A DNA stretch of 11,113 bases from Clostridiales bacterium UBA929. GTDB taxonomy: Bacteria; Bacillota; Clostridia; Oscillospirales; UBA929. Every line of letters begins with the position of its first letter. Position 1 is the stretch's first letter. Below, piece after piece: positions 1-5,831 of the stretch. Where the stretch lies: contig DBDP01000071.1 in assembly GCA_002293625.1 (NCBI GenBank), forward strand, positions 1-11,113. Direction: 5' to 3'. The notes beneath the pieces were generated by a model. That model was not told the DNA's origin, did no database searches, and worked only from the letters and a program-made list of their open reading frames with translations. Both the position numbers and the translations under genes were made by a program.

Positions 1-1
1 C

Positions 2-916
2 GCGCCCTATATGACGCCGCTGCTGCCGACCGGGGACGGATCCCCCAACACTCCCGGCGTAGGCGAGGGCTGGGATGACCGTGTTTGGCCCGTGCCGGAC
101 GCGGAGGACACCGACGCCCATCCCGTGCGTGAGGTGACGCTGCTTCCGATGTCGGGGGAGGAATACCTGATCGACGGCACGGTGACGGTCAACAACGACA
201 CGACACTCTCAATTGATATTCCCGCGTTGCTTGCGCAGCCGTCCAAACTGACACCGTCGGCGGACGGACCACAGGTGCTGATTATCCACAGCCACGGCAG
301 CGAGAGCTTCCTGCCCGACGAGCGGGACTTCTACATACCCACCGACATTGAGCGCACCGAGGACACGCGCTATAACGTCGTGCGTCTGGGTGATGAAATC
401 ACGGAACGTTTGGAAGAGTTGGGGCTGACCGTCGTCCACGACCGCAGCATACACGACTTCCCGTCTTACAGAGGCTCCTACGGTAATTCGCTGAAAAGCA
501 TCCAGAGCTATGTGGAGCAGTACCCCACCATTCAGGTCGTGCTGGATATTCACCGCGATTCCGTTTCGCAGGCCGACGGCACGATGTTCAAAACGGTGTG
601 CGAAAGCAATTACGGTAAAACCGCACAGCTGATGTTCGTCGCGGGCAGCAATGACATGGGGCTGCCGCACGACAACTGGCGCGACAACCTCTCCTTCGCC
701 GCGAAGCTGCAAAGCCGCCTGCTGGAAGCCTGCCCCACTCTGATGCGCCCGATTCACCTGCGCGAGGAACGCTTCAACCAGCACGCAACCCCCGGCTCGC
801 TGATTCTGGAGATCGGCACGGCCGGAAACACCCTCACCGAAGCCCTTCGCGCCGCGAACCTGTTCTGCGACGCCGCGGGACCGTATCTTGCGGAGGAACT
901 GCTGCCAGGGGAATAA
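2..916 (+). CDS. spoIIP: Stage II sporulation protein P (SpoIIP), 5'-truncated by window edge
   Basis: SpoIIP is a membrane-anchored peptidoglycan hydrolase (amidase/endopeptidase). With SpoIID and SpoIIM it thins septal peptidoglycan so the mother-cell membrane can engulf the forespore. The frame is open to the left edge, and the first ATG (position 11) is preceded by sense codons, so the true start and the expected N-terminal membrane anchor lie outside. Numbering from that ATG, the SpoIIP domain runs from about residue 88 to 297. It shows the IIHSHGSESF motif (92-100, His/Glu of the putative metal site), VVLDIHRDS (177-184) and LILEIGTAGNT (264-274). All three are conserved blocks of this amidase-like family. 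The preceding 87 residues are a Pro/Asp-rich linker. About 300 residues are visible against a usual 340-400. The gene ends 9 nt before an intrinsic terminator, so it is the last gene of its transcript. The family call is firm; its exact start is unknown. Confidence 0.92.
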   Translation, partial: APYMTPLLPTGDGSPNTPGVGEGWDDRVWPVPDAEDTDAHPVREVTLLPMSGEEYLIDGTVTVNNDTTLSIDIPALLAQPSKLTPSADGPQVLIIHSHGSESFLPDERDFYIPTDIERTEDTRYNVVRLGDEITERLEELGLTVVHDRSIHDFPSYRGSYGNSLKSIQSYVEQYPTIQVVLDIHRDSVSQADGTMFKTVCESNYGKTAQLMFVAGSNDMGLPHDNWRDNLSFAAKLQSRLLEACPTLMRPIHLREERFNQHATPGSLILEIGTAGNTLTEALRAANLFCDAAGPYLAEELLPGE

Positions 917-924
917 AAGATACG

Positions 925-969
925 ATCTACCCTGCAAGTAGAGATTTTATTCTTGCAGGGTAGATTTTT
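925..969 (+). terminator. Intrinsic terminator of spoIIP
   Basis: A perfect 14-bp inverted repeat, ATCTACCCTGCAAG (925-938) with CTTGCAGGGTAGAT (952-965), has a 13-nt loop. Its last T begins a run of five T (965-969), and a second T-run follows at 973-977. It sits 9 nt after the spoIIP stop, the expected place for Rho-independent termination. Confidence 0.92.
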
Positions 970-1001
970 GCGCTTTTTGTCGGAATAAGATAAAATAATC
1001 A

Positions 1002-1030
1002 TTGCCAAAGAAGAACGAGACTGATATAAT
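1002..1030 (+). promoter_or_regulatory. Sigma-A-type promoter with extended -10 for the LRR-SLH gene
   Basis: The -35 is TTGCCA (1002-1007, 5/6 match), the spacer is 17 bp and the -10 is a perfect TATAAT (1025-1030), preceded by TG one base upstream (1022-1023, extended -10). Transcription would start near 1037. That leaves a leader of about 20 nt containing GGAGG (1046-1050), 7 nt before the ATG at 1058. The promoter follows the spoIIP terminator, so the gene appears to be independently transcribed. Confidence 0.85.
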
Positions 1031-1057
1031 GAAAGAAATTATTTTGGAGGTCTGATT

Positions 1058-2476
1058 ATGAAAAAACGTTTTCTTTCTTTATTCGCGGCGGTTGCTTTAT
1101 TGCTGGCTCTCATTCCTGCGGCTGTGCCGTTCGCGATAGCGGCGGACGGCGACGTGATCACCTTCCCCGATCCGAACTTCGAAGCCGCCGTGCGGGAAGT
1201 TATCGGGAAACCGACCGGAGCGATTACGAAGGGCGACGTGGCGGACATTTGGGAGTTAAATGTATCAGATAAAAACATTTCTGACTTGACAGGAATTGAG
1301 CATTTCACTTTTTTGGCATCTTTGTACTGCCGTGAAAATAAACTAACAGAACTGGACATAAGCAACAATCTGTATATGACAAGTCTCAATTGTGCGCAAA
1401 ACAATATAGATAGATTAGATCTTAGCAACAATCTCTATTTGTATAGTCTTAATTGTCGCGAAAATAATTTGACAGAGCTAAATATAAGAGCTAATTCCAA
1501 ATTAACATATCTAGATTGCTCTTTAAATGAACTCATGATCTTAGATTTAACCAATAATAATTCTCTTGATGAAATCTTTTGCTCTGGCACCCATCTAACC
1601 GAGCTGAATGTAAAAAACCTCCTCGAATTGCGTACTCTCATATGTGATAATAACCAAATAACACATTTAGACATACGTAATCTTTCTAAACTATATTTTC
1701 TCGATTGTATTGCAAATCAACTGACTGTGCTGGATACGAAGAATAATCCAGAATTGGAAGTATTGCGTTGCAGTAAAAATCAATTGCTCGTGTTAGATGT
1801 AAGTCAAAACCCAAAATTGGATTCACTATGGTGTACAAACAACTTTATGCCAGATAAAGCTGTGATAAACGGGTTAAACGAAGCCGAGTTATCGGAATTT
1901 TTCTATGATCTGCAAAATAACGACGAATCAAACCCCCTCTATCGTGCGAGCGATTGGGCTAAAGTCTCCATTGCAAAAGCCATCACCAAAGGCTTTGTTC
2001 CGTCCGACTTACAGTCCGGCTATACCGACACCATCACGCGCTTGGATTTCTGCCGCCTCGCGGTGAAGTACACGGAGTACGCCACAGGCAAAACCATAGA
2101 CGAGATACTGACCGAAAAGGGTTTGCAGAGGGATAGCACGGCGTTTACAGACGTTACGAACTCGGACGTATTGGCTGCCTACGCGCTCGGCATCACCAGC
2201 GGCGCGGGGGACGGAAAGTTCAACCCATACGGTCAGTTCACACGCGAGAGCGCCGCCGGGATGATCATGAACCTGCATAAGGCGATGGGTTACGATGTGG
2301 AGAACCCTGCGCCTTCGAACTTCTCCGACGCCGCCGACATCTCAACGTGGACAAAAGCGGGTGTAGATTACTGCGCCGCCGCCGGCATCATGAGCGGCAG
2401 CGGCGTCTTATTCAACCCGAAGGGTTTATTCACACGCGAGATGAGCATTATGACATTTGACAATATGGAATCGTAG
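1058..2476 (+). CDS. Secreted leucine-rich-repeat protein with C-terminal SLH domains
   Basis: This is probably a surface protein held on the cell wall by S-layer-homology domains; the ligand is unknown. Residues 1-28 form a signal peptide (MKKR, hydrophobic core, cleavage likely after AIA). Residues 30-85 are an internalin-like cap (FPDPNFEAAVRE..., ISDLTGIE). Nine 21-residue repeats follow (86-274) with consensus LxxLxCxxNxLxxLDLxxNxx, resembling the 21-residue 'IRREKO' LRR class. Each carries Cys at the same place (91, 112, 133, ... 259). Three SLH segments occupy about 299-350, 362-412 and 422-470, recognised by ITRLDF, AYALGITSGAGDGKFNP...TRES and FNPKGLFTREM. SLH domains usually bind pyruvylated secondary wall polymer. 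The start is set by GGAGG 7 nt upstream. The LRR part is strikingly AT-rich while both ends are GC-rich, which suggests a mosaic origin. No enzymatic domain is visible. Domain calls are firm; biological role unknown. Confidence 0.9.
   Translation: MKKRFLSLFAAVALLLALIPAAVPFAIAADGDVITFPDPNFEAAVREVIGKPTGAITKGDVADIWELNVSDKNISDLTGIEHFTFLASLYCRENKLTELDISNNLYMTSLNCAQNNIDRLDLSNNLYLYSLNCRENNLTELNIRANSKLTYLDCSLNELMILDLTNNNSLDEIFCSGTHLTELNVKNLLELRTLICDNNQITHLDIRNLSKLYFLDCIANQLTVLDTKNNPELEVLRCSKNQLLVLDVSQNPKLDSLWCTNNFMPDKAVINGLNEAELSEFFYDLQNNDESNPLYRASDWAKVSIAKAITKGFVPSDLQSGYTDTITRLDFCRLAVKYTEYATGKTIDEILTEKGLQRDSTAFTDVTNSDVLAAYALGITSGAGDGKFNPYGQFTRESAAGMIMNLHKAMGYDVENPAPSNFSDAADISTWTKAGVDYCAAAGIMSGSGVLFNPKGLFTREMSIMTFDNMES
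1255..1925 (+). other. AT-rich compositional block within the LRR-SLH gene
   Basis: By hand count, positions 1501-1560 hold 14 G/C of 60, while 2161-2220 in the SLH part of the same gene hold 40 of 60. Codons such as TTA, ATA and AGA are common in the block and scarce in the flanking genes. The limits are approximate and coincide with the LRR region. This suggests recombination or acquisition of the LRR module, although amino-acid bias (Asn, Leu, Ile, Lys) contributes. Confidence 0.75.
1313..1879 (+). repeat. Nine tandem 63-nt units encoding 21-residue LRRs
   Basis: The coding sequence repeats every 63 nt for nine units. The best landmark is a Cys codon at 1328-1330 that recurs every 63 nt to 1832-1834. 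Units 1-8 fit the LRR consensus; unit 9 is degenerate after its Cys. DNA identity between units is low although protein positions are conserved, so this is an old protein repeat rather than a recent tandem duplication. Confidence 0.9.
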
Positions 2477-2504
2477 GAGACGATCTCCCCCCGATCGTCC
2501 GCGT

Positions 2505-2528
2505 TGTAGGGACGATTCGCAGTTGTTC
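2505..2528 (+). repeat. TGTAG-hairpin module, copy 1
   Basis: TGTAGGGACGATTCGCA (2505-2521) matches the module at 4637 except for one G. The hairpin arms GGACGATT (2510-2517) and AGTTGTTC (2521-2528) close a CGC loop. All eight positions pair if three G-U wobbles are allowed, whereas the 4637 copy pairs perfectly. It lies 28 nt after the LRR-SLH stop and just before the terminator. Confidence 0.55.
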
Positions 2529-2532
2529 GCAA

Positions 2533-2576
2533 ACATCTCCCGGCGTCCAAACGACGCCGGGAGATGTCAAATTTTT
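2533..2576 (+). terminator. Intrinsic terminator of the LRR-SLH gene
   Basis: A perfect 15-bp stem, ACATCTCCCGGCGTC (2533-2547) with GACGCCGGGAGATGT (2553-2567), has a 5-nt loop. It is followed after CAAA by a five-T run (2572-2576). It lies between convergent genes. On the minus strand, downstream of hflC, the stem is followed by only three T, so it may act weakly in that direction too. Confidence 0.9.
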
Positions 2577-2579
2577 GGA

Positions 2580-3542
2580 TTACGAAGCCGGCGTATCCGG
2601 TGTGTTTGTTACCGCTTCCGACACGCCCAGCAGATATTTCGCGAACGGGCTGTCGAGCGGAACCACCAGCGTTGAGCTGCCGCCAATCGTTTCGCGGTAA
2701 GTTTGAAGCAGATTGTAGAATTCAAAGAACGAGGGATTGTTGCCATAGGCTTCGTTGTAGATACGGGCTGCTTCGCTATCGCCTTCGCCGCGCACGATTT
2801 CGGCGTCGCGTTGCGCCTGCGAGGTGATGGTGACGGCCTCACGATCGGTATCGGAACGAATCTTAAGCGATTCCTCCTCGCCTTCCGAGCGGTGCTGCAT
2901 GGCAATCCGCTGACGCTCGGTGTTCATGTTGTTGTAAATGCTTTCGTAGTTCTCCACCGGCAGGTCGGTGCGTTTGATGCGGATGTCGGGTACGGCGATA
3001 CCCTGACGCACAAAGTCCGCGCTGACGGCCGTCGCGAGTTCATCCAACATGTCGCCCGACAGTTCGCGGTCGGTAATCAGCTCATGTGAGAGCATCTTTC
3101 CGACGCGTTCGTTCATACGGGAATACATCACGTCGTCGATCCGGCGCTTGGCGCTGTCCATGTTGTTATACGCCGTATAGAAGCGGAACGGATTCTCGAT
3201 CCGCCACTGCGCGCAATTGTCGAAGTACAGCTTGCGCTTGTCGGAGGTGATGACTTCGTTCGGCGGCGGATCGTACATAACCAGCTTCGCAGTGTATTTG
3301 ATTACGTTGTCGATAAACGGCACCTTAAACTTAATGCCGGTACCCTCATGAAGAGACAGGGAGGGATCGTCCGCGTTGAGCTGCGCTCTAACGTCGTCGG
3401 AATAATCCCGCATATATACGGCTTGGATCCGCCCGAAGCGCTGCACCAGCGCCGATTCGCCTTCCTCAAGCACGAAGAAGCAGTTCGCGCCGACGATCAG
3501 AACGATTAGCGCGGCGGCCGCGATGATAATCCACTTTTTCAT
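2580..3542 (-). CDS. hflC: HflC, SPFH-family modulator of FtsH protease
   Basis: HflC is a membrane protein that forms a large complex with HflK. In characterised bacteria this complex encloses the FtsH protease and controls its access to membrane substrates. The protein has an N-terminal transmembrane segment (about residues 4-24). An SPFH/band-7 domain begins at VLEEGESALVQRFGRI and continues through GIKFKVPFIDNV. A charged helical region with coiled-coil character follows (about 195-265, including NTERQRIA and SQAQRDAEIVRGEGDSEAARIY), then FFEFYNLLQTYRE and LVVPLDSPFAKYL near the end. At 320 aa it is of normal length. The ATG overlaps the hflK stop as ATGA, and a GGGAGGT ribosome site lies inside the 3' end of hflK, so translation is probably coupled. 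The stop is 3 nt from the convergent gene's terminator T-run. Confidence 0.93.
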   Translation of the reverse strand: MKKWIIIAAAALIVLIVGANCFFVLEEGESALVQRFGRIQAVYMRDYSDDVRAQLNADDPSLSLHEGTGIKFKVPFIDNVIKYTAKLVMYDPPPNEVITSDKRKLYFDNCAQWRIENPFRFYTAYNNMDSAKRRIDDVMYSRMNERVGKMLSHELITDRELSGDMLDELATAVSADFVRQGIAVPDIRIKRTDLPVENYESIYNNMNTERQRIAMQHRSEGEEESLKIRSDTDREAVTITSQAQRDAEIVRGEGDSEAARIYNEAYGNNPSFFEFYNLLQTYRETIGGSSTLVVPLDSPFAKYLLGVSEAVTNTPDTPAS

Positions 3543-4615
3543 TGCGCGGCACCTCCCGTATTTTGACTATCAGATGACGGCGACGTCTGCACAGGCGGTG
3601 TCGTCTGCACTACTGGCGCTTCCCGCGGCGTTGATTGTACTGATGGTGCCAACTGTAAGACTTCTAAAAGATTACCCGAGGACGGATCGACGAAGTATAC
3701 GTTCGCGATTTGCGGCATCACTTCGCGGATCATCTCCAAATAAAGGCGGGTGAGCATGATGTCGGGCTGGTTGAGGTATTCCTCCTCAATGGCTTTATAA
3801 CGAGCCACGCCGCCTGTGGCTTCGTTGATACGCTGCTCCTTATACGCTTCCGCCTCGTTGACGGCGGCTGCGGCTTCGCCCCGCGCAATCGGGAGCTTTT
3901 CGTTGGCGTACGTCCGCGCCTGATTGATTCTCGCGTTCTTATCCTCGATGGCGCGCGTCACGTCCAGAAAGGCGTCGCGGACTTCCTCCGGCGGCGCGGC
4001 GTCCTGAAGCTGAACCGCCGTGATTTCGATCCCCATCTCGTATTTATCGCAGATGTCCTGCAACTCGCTCATGATTTCGCGCTGCATGTCGTCCTTGCGG
4101 TTGGTCAGGATGTCGTCGAGCGGGTGCGCCGCAGTGATACGCCGATAGGCCGACTGCGTGACCGAGTGCAGCGTGGCTTCGGGATTCTCCACGTTAAAGA
4201 GCCAGTCGTAGCTGTTGGAGATGCGGTACTGGATGACCCAGTCGGCGTTGACAAGGTTTTCCTCCTGCGTCAGCATCAACGATTCCGCCACGATGTCGGT
4301 ATACGTCCCGTCGCTTTGAAGCGACGCGCCGAACTCCATACGCCGCACTTGATCTACGTTGACGATACTCGCCTTATCGGCGAACGGCAGTTTGAATTGC
4401 AAGCCGGAGGTGGTTACGGTAGTTTGGTACTTCCCCCACCGCGTGATAACGGCTTGCTCGCCGTTGTTAACGGTGTAGAGGGAATTGAACGCCAGAATGA
4501 CCACAACGATCACCCCGGCGATGATCGCCGCGTACCGCCGGATACGCCTGAACGTCTTTTCCTTGTCGGGGGGCGGGGAACCGTCCCGCTTTCGGAAGGG
4601 ATTTTGGAATTCCAT
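3539..4615 (-). CDS. hflK: HflK, SPFH-family modulator of FtsH protease
   Basis: HflK is the partner of HflC in the FtsH-regulating membrane complex. A short basic, Pro-containing cytoplasmic N-terminus (1-27) precedes one transmembrane segment (about 28-47). The SPFH domain starts at TVNNGEQAVITRWGKY, with SGLQFKLPFADK and the HflK-typical LTQEENLVNADWVIQYRI. A helical region follows (ARTYANEKLPIARGEAAAAVNEAEAYKE), then YLEMIREVMPQIANVYFVD. Residues about 321-358 form a low-complexity Pro/Ser/Thr/Gln tail. The start has AGGAGG (4623-4628) 7 nt upstream. The gene lies 109 nt downstream of metA on the same strand. I see no good promoter in that gap and no T-run terminator, so hflKC may be read from the metA promoter. 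No ftsH gene is in the window. Confidence 0.93.
   Translation of the reverse strand: MEFQNPFRKRDGSPPPDKEKTFRRIRRYAAIIAGVIVVVILAFNSLYTVNNGEQAVITRWGKYQTTVTTSGLQFKLPFADKASIVNVDQVRRMEFGASLQSDGTYTDIVAESLMLTQEENLVNADWVIQYRISNSYDWLFNVENPEATLHSVTQSAYRRITAAHPLDDILTNRKDDMQREIMSELQDICDKYEMGIEITAVQLQDAAPPEEVRDAFLDVTRAIEDKNARINQARTYANEKLPIARGEAAAAVNEAEAYKEQRINEATGGVARYKAIEEEYLNQPDIMLTRLYLEMIREVMPQIANVYFVDPSSGNLLEVLQLAPSVQSTPREAPVVQTTPPVQTSPSSDSQNTGGAAQ
3551..3557 (-). promoter_or_regulatory. hflC ribosome binding site embedded in hflK
   Basis: On the minus strand GGGAGGT encodes part of the last Gly-Gly of HflK and lies 8 nt before the hflC ATG, which shares ATGA with the hflK stop. This arrangement is typical of coupled translation giving balanced amounts of two subunits. 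Confidence 0.8.
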
Positions 4616-4636
4616 TGCATAGCCTCCTATTTATTT

Positions 4637-4729
4637 TGTAGGGGACGATTCGCAATCGTCCCGCTGCTTCGGGCGTCCCGCCGAACATGCCGGGGATGTC
4701 AACGGCGCGTCGGGGTGCCGCGCCCTACA
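4637..4729. repeat. 93-nt intergenic element with TGTAGGG inverted ends (module copies 2 and 3)
   Basis: The left end is TGTAGGGG (4637-4644) with a perfect 9-bp hairpin, GGGACGATT/AATCGTCCC (4642-4650 and 4654-4662, loop CGC). The right end, read on the minus strand, is TGTAGGG (4729-4723). It overlaps a second hairpin, GGCGCG (4704-4709) with CGCGCC (4719-4724). The ends therefore form an inverted pair, like a miniature mobile or REP-type element. The right end supplies the TAG stop of metA. No transposase gene or clear target duplication is visible. It fills almost the whole metA-hflK gap. Confidence 0.6.
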
Positions 4730-5630
4730 GGTTATACGGGGTTGCTTGATACACATAATAATTCAGCCAGTTGCTGTACAGCAGGTGCGCGTGACTGCGC
4801 CACGTCTTCTTTGGGGGTTTGGAAGGATCATCATTCGGGAAGTAGTTTTCCGGAAGAGCGATCGAAACGCCCTTCTCCAAGTCGCGCCGGTACTCCAGCG
4901 CCAGCGTCTCCGCGTCATACTCCGAGTGACCGGTCACGAACACCATCCGCTCGTCTTTGGTCATCATGATGTAGATCCCCGCCTTTTCCCCGGACGACAG
5001 CACCCGAAGCTCAGGCACCTTGGCGACTTCCTCCGCCTGCACGCCGGTATAGCGCGAGTGCGGGGCGAGGAAGAGGTCGTCAAAACCGCGCGTCAGCGGG
5101 CAGTGGGGATCCGCGACGTTGTGCGTAAAGACACCGAAGAGCTTTTCGGGATACGTCTCCTTCGGAATGTCGAAGTGGTAATAAAGCGCCGCCTGCGCCC
5201 CCCAGCAGATGTGGAAGGTGGACGTTACGTTCGACTTTGACCACTCCATGATTTCGCACAGCTCATCCCAGTAGGCAACTTGCTCGAACGGCATCAGCTC
5301 AACCGGCGCGCCGGTGACGATCATGCCATCGAACTTTTTGTCCCGGATCTCGGAAAAGACGGTGTAGTGCGCGCCCAAATGGTCGGAGCCAGTGTTCTTG
5401 GGAGTATAGGTGGAGGTTTGGAGCAGTTCAATTTCAACTTGAAGCGGCGAATTAGACAGACAACGCAGAAGCTGCGTTTCGGTGACTGCTTTGGTGGGCA
5501 TGAGGTTGAGAATCACCAGCCGCAGCGCGCGAATATCCTGTTTCATCGCGAGCGAACGGGTCATGACGAAGATGTTCTCTTCTTCCAAGACGCTCCGCGC
5601 GGGCAGCGTATCGGATATTTTGATCGGCAT
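4725..5630 (-). CDS. metAA: Homoserine O-acetyltransferase (MetA family)
   Basis: This cytoplasmic enzyme activates homoserine by transferring an acyl group to its hydroxyl, the first committed step of methionine synthesis. The 301-aa protein has normal MetA length and shows the catalytic Cys142 (FHICWGAQAA), His235 and Glu237 (VTGHSEYD) at the same numbers as the characterised enzymes. Residue 111 in the TGAPVEL motif is Glu. In this family Glu111 goes with acetyl-CoA use and Gly111 with succinyl-CoA, so acetyl transfer is inferred despite frequent 'succinyltransferase' labels. The start is placed at 5630 because AGGAGG lies 9 nt upstream. An in-frame ATG at 5654 has no ribosome site and falls at the predicted transcription start. 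The TAG stop is contributed by the adjoining repeat element. A consensus promoter lies upstream, and no methionine riboswitch fits in the short leader. Confidence 0.95.
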   Translation of the reverse strand: MPIKISDTLPARSVLEEENIFVMTRSLAMKQDIRALRLVILNLMPTKAVTETQLLRCLSNSPLQVEIELLQTSTYTPKNTGSDHLGAHYTVFSEIRDKKFDGMIVTGAPVELMPFEQVAYWDELCEIMEWSKSNVTSTFHICWGAQAALYYHFDIPKETYPEKLFGVFTHNVADPHCPLTRGFDDLFLAPHSRYTGVQAEEVAKVPELRVLSSGEKAGIYIMMTKDERMVFVTGHSEYDAETLALEYRRDLEKGVSIALPENYFPNDDPSKPPKKTWRSHAHLLYSNWLNYYVYQATPYNL

Positions 5631-5639
5631 CTGCGGCCA

Positions 5640-5645
5640 CCTCCT
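5640..5645 (-). promoter_or_regulatory. metA ribosome binding site that decides the start
   Basis: AGGAGG on the minus strand, within AAAGGAGGT, lies 9 nt before the ATG at 5628-5630. It would lie inside the coding region if the upstream in-frame ATG at 5652-5654 were used, so it favours the shorter protein beginning MPIKISD. Confidence 0.88.
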
Positions 5646-5659
5646 TTGCGGCAAGGCAT

Positions 5660-5689
5660 ATTATACCCTTTTTTCCGGGTTCCTGTCAA
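5660..5689 (-). promoter_or_regulatory. Consensus sigma-A promoter of metA (and probably hflKC)
   Basis: Read on the minus strand, a perfect TTGACA (5689-5684), an 18-bp spacer and a perfect TATAAT (5665-5660). The start of transcription would fall near 5653, giving a leader of only about 23 nt to the metA ATG. This leaves no space for an S-box or other leader riboswitch. It stands back to back with the plus-strand promoter at 5712. Confidence 0.9.
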
Positions 5690-5711
5690 TGATTGATTGC
5701 CTTACTTTTTC

Positions 5712-5740
5712 TTGACAAAACAGGCTGGTTACGGTAAAAT
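5712..5740 (+). promoter_or_regulatory. Sigma-A promoter of the papain-like/Ig-like gene
   Basis: Perfect TTGACA (5712-5717), a 17-bp spacer and TAAAAT (5735-5740, 5/6 match). Predicted transcription begins near 5747, giving a leader of about 85 nt. The leader opens with a possible 6-bp stem, GCGCGG/CCGCGC (5747-5752 and 5765-5770). AAGGAG (5815-5820) lies 11 nt before the ATG. The two -35 boxes of the divergent promoters are 22 bp apart. Confidence 0.87.
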
Positions 5741-5831
5741 ATTGTTGCGCGGACGCTTCAGTTCCCGCGCCGTATGTACGATAGAACAATTATGGAATGT
5801 AACGAACACTTTTTAAGGAGCGTGAACATAC

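Noticed and set aside
209..937. A 242-codon minus-strand frame opposite spoIIP
   Set aside because: It runs through the terminator stem and opposite the conserved SpoIIP motifs, with no supporting ribosome site or promoter.
1313..1879. Regular 63-nt periodicity considered as a CRISPR-like or satellite array
   Set aside because: The period is in frame and matches 21-residue LRR units; DNA identity between units is low and there are no constant repeats with unique spacers.
3539..3542. Possible frameshift between hflK and hflC (4-nt overlap)
   Set aside because: Each protein is complete, with its own transmembrane segment, SPFH domain and ribosome site; ATGA overlaps are normal for coupled genes.
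4697..4702. TTGACA on the minus strand within the repeat element as an hflK promoter
   Set aside because: The hexamer 17-18 bp downstream is GC-rich and does not resemble TATAAT.
3710..4969. A 419-codon open frame on the plus strand opposite hflK and metA
   Set aside because: It is antisense to two clearly conserved proteins, has an Arg/Val/His-rich composition typical of shadow frames in GC-rich DNA, and has no ribosome site or known motif.
5631..5830. S-box, T-box or other riboswitch upstream of metA or in the leader of the Ig-like gene
   Set aside because: The metA leader is about 23 nt from a consensus promoter. The 85-nt leader on the other side shows only a small stem and no known aptamer core.
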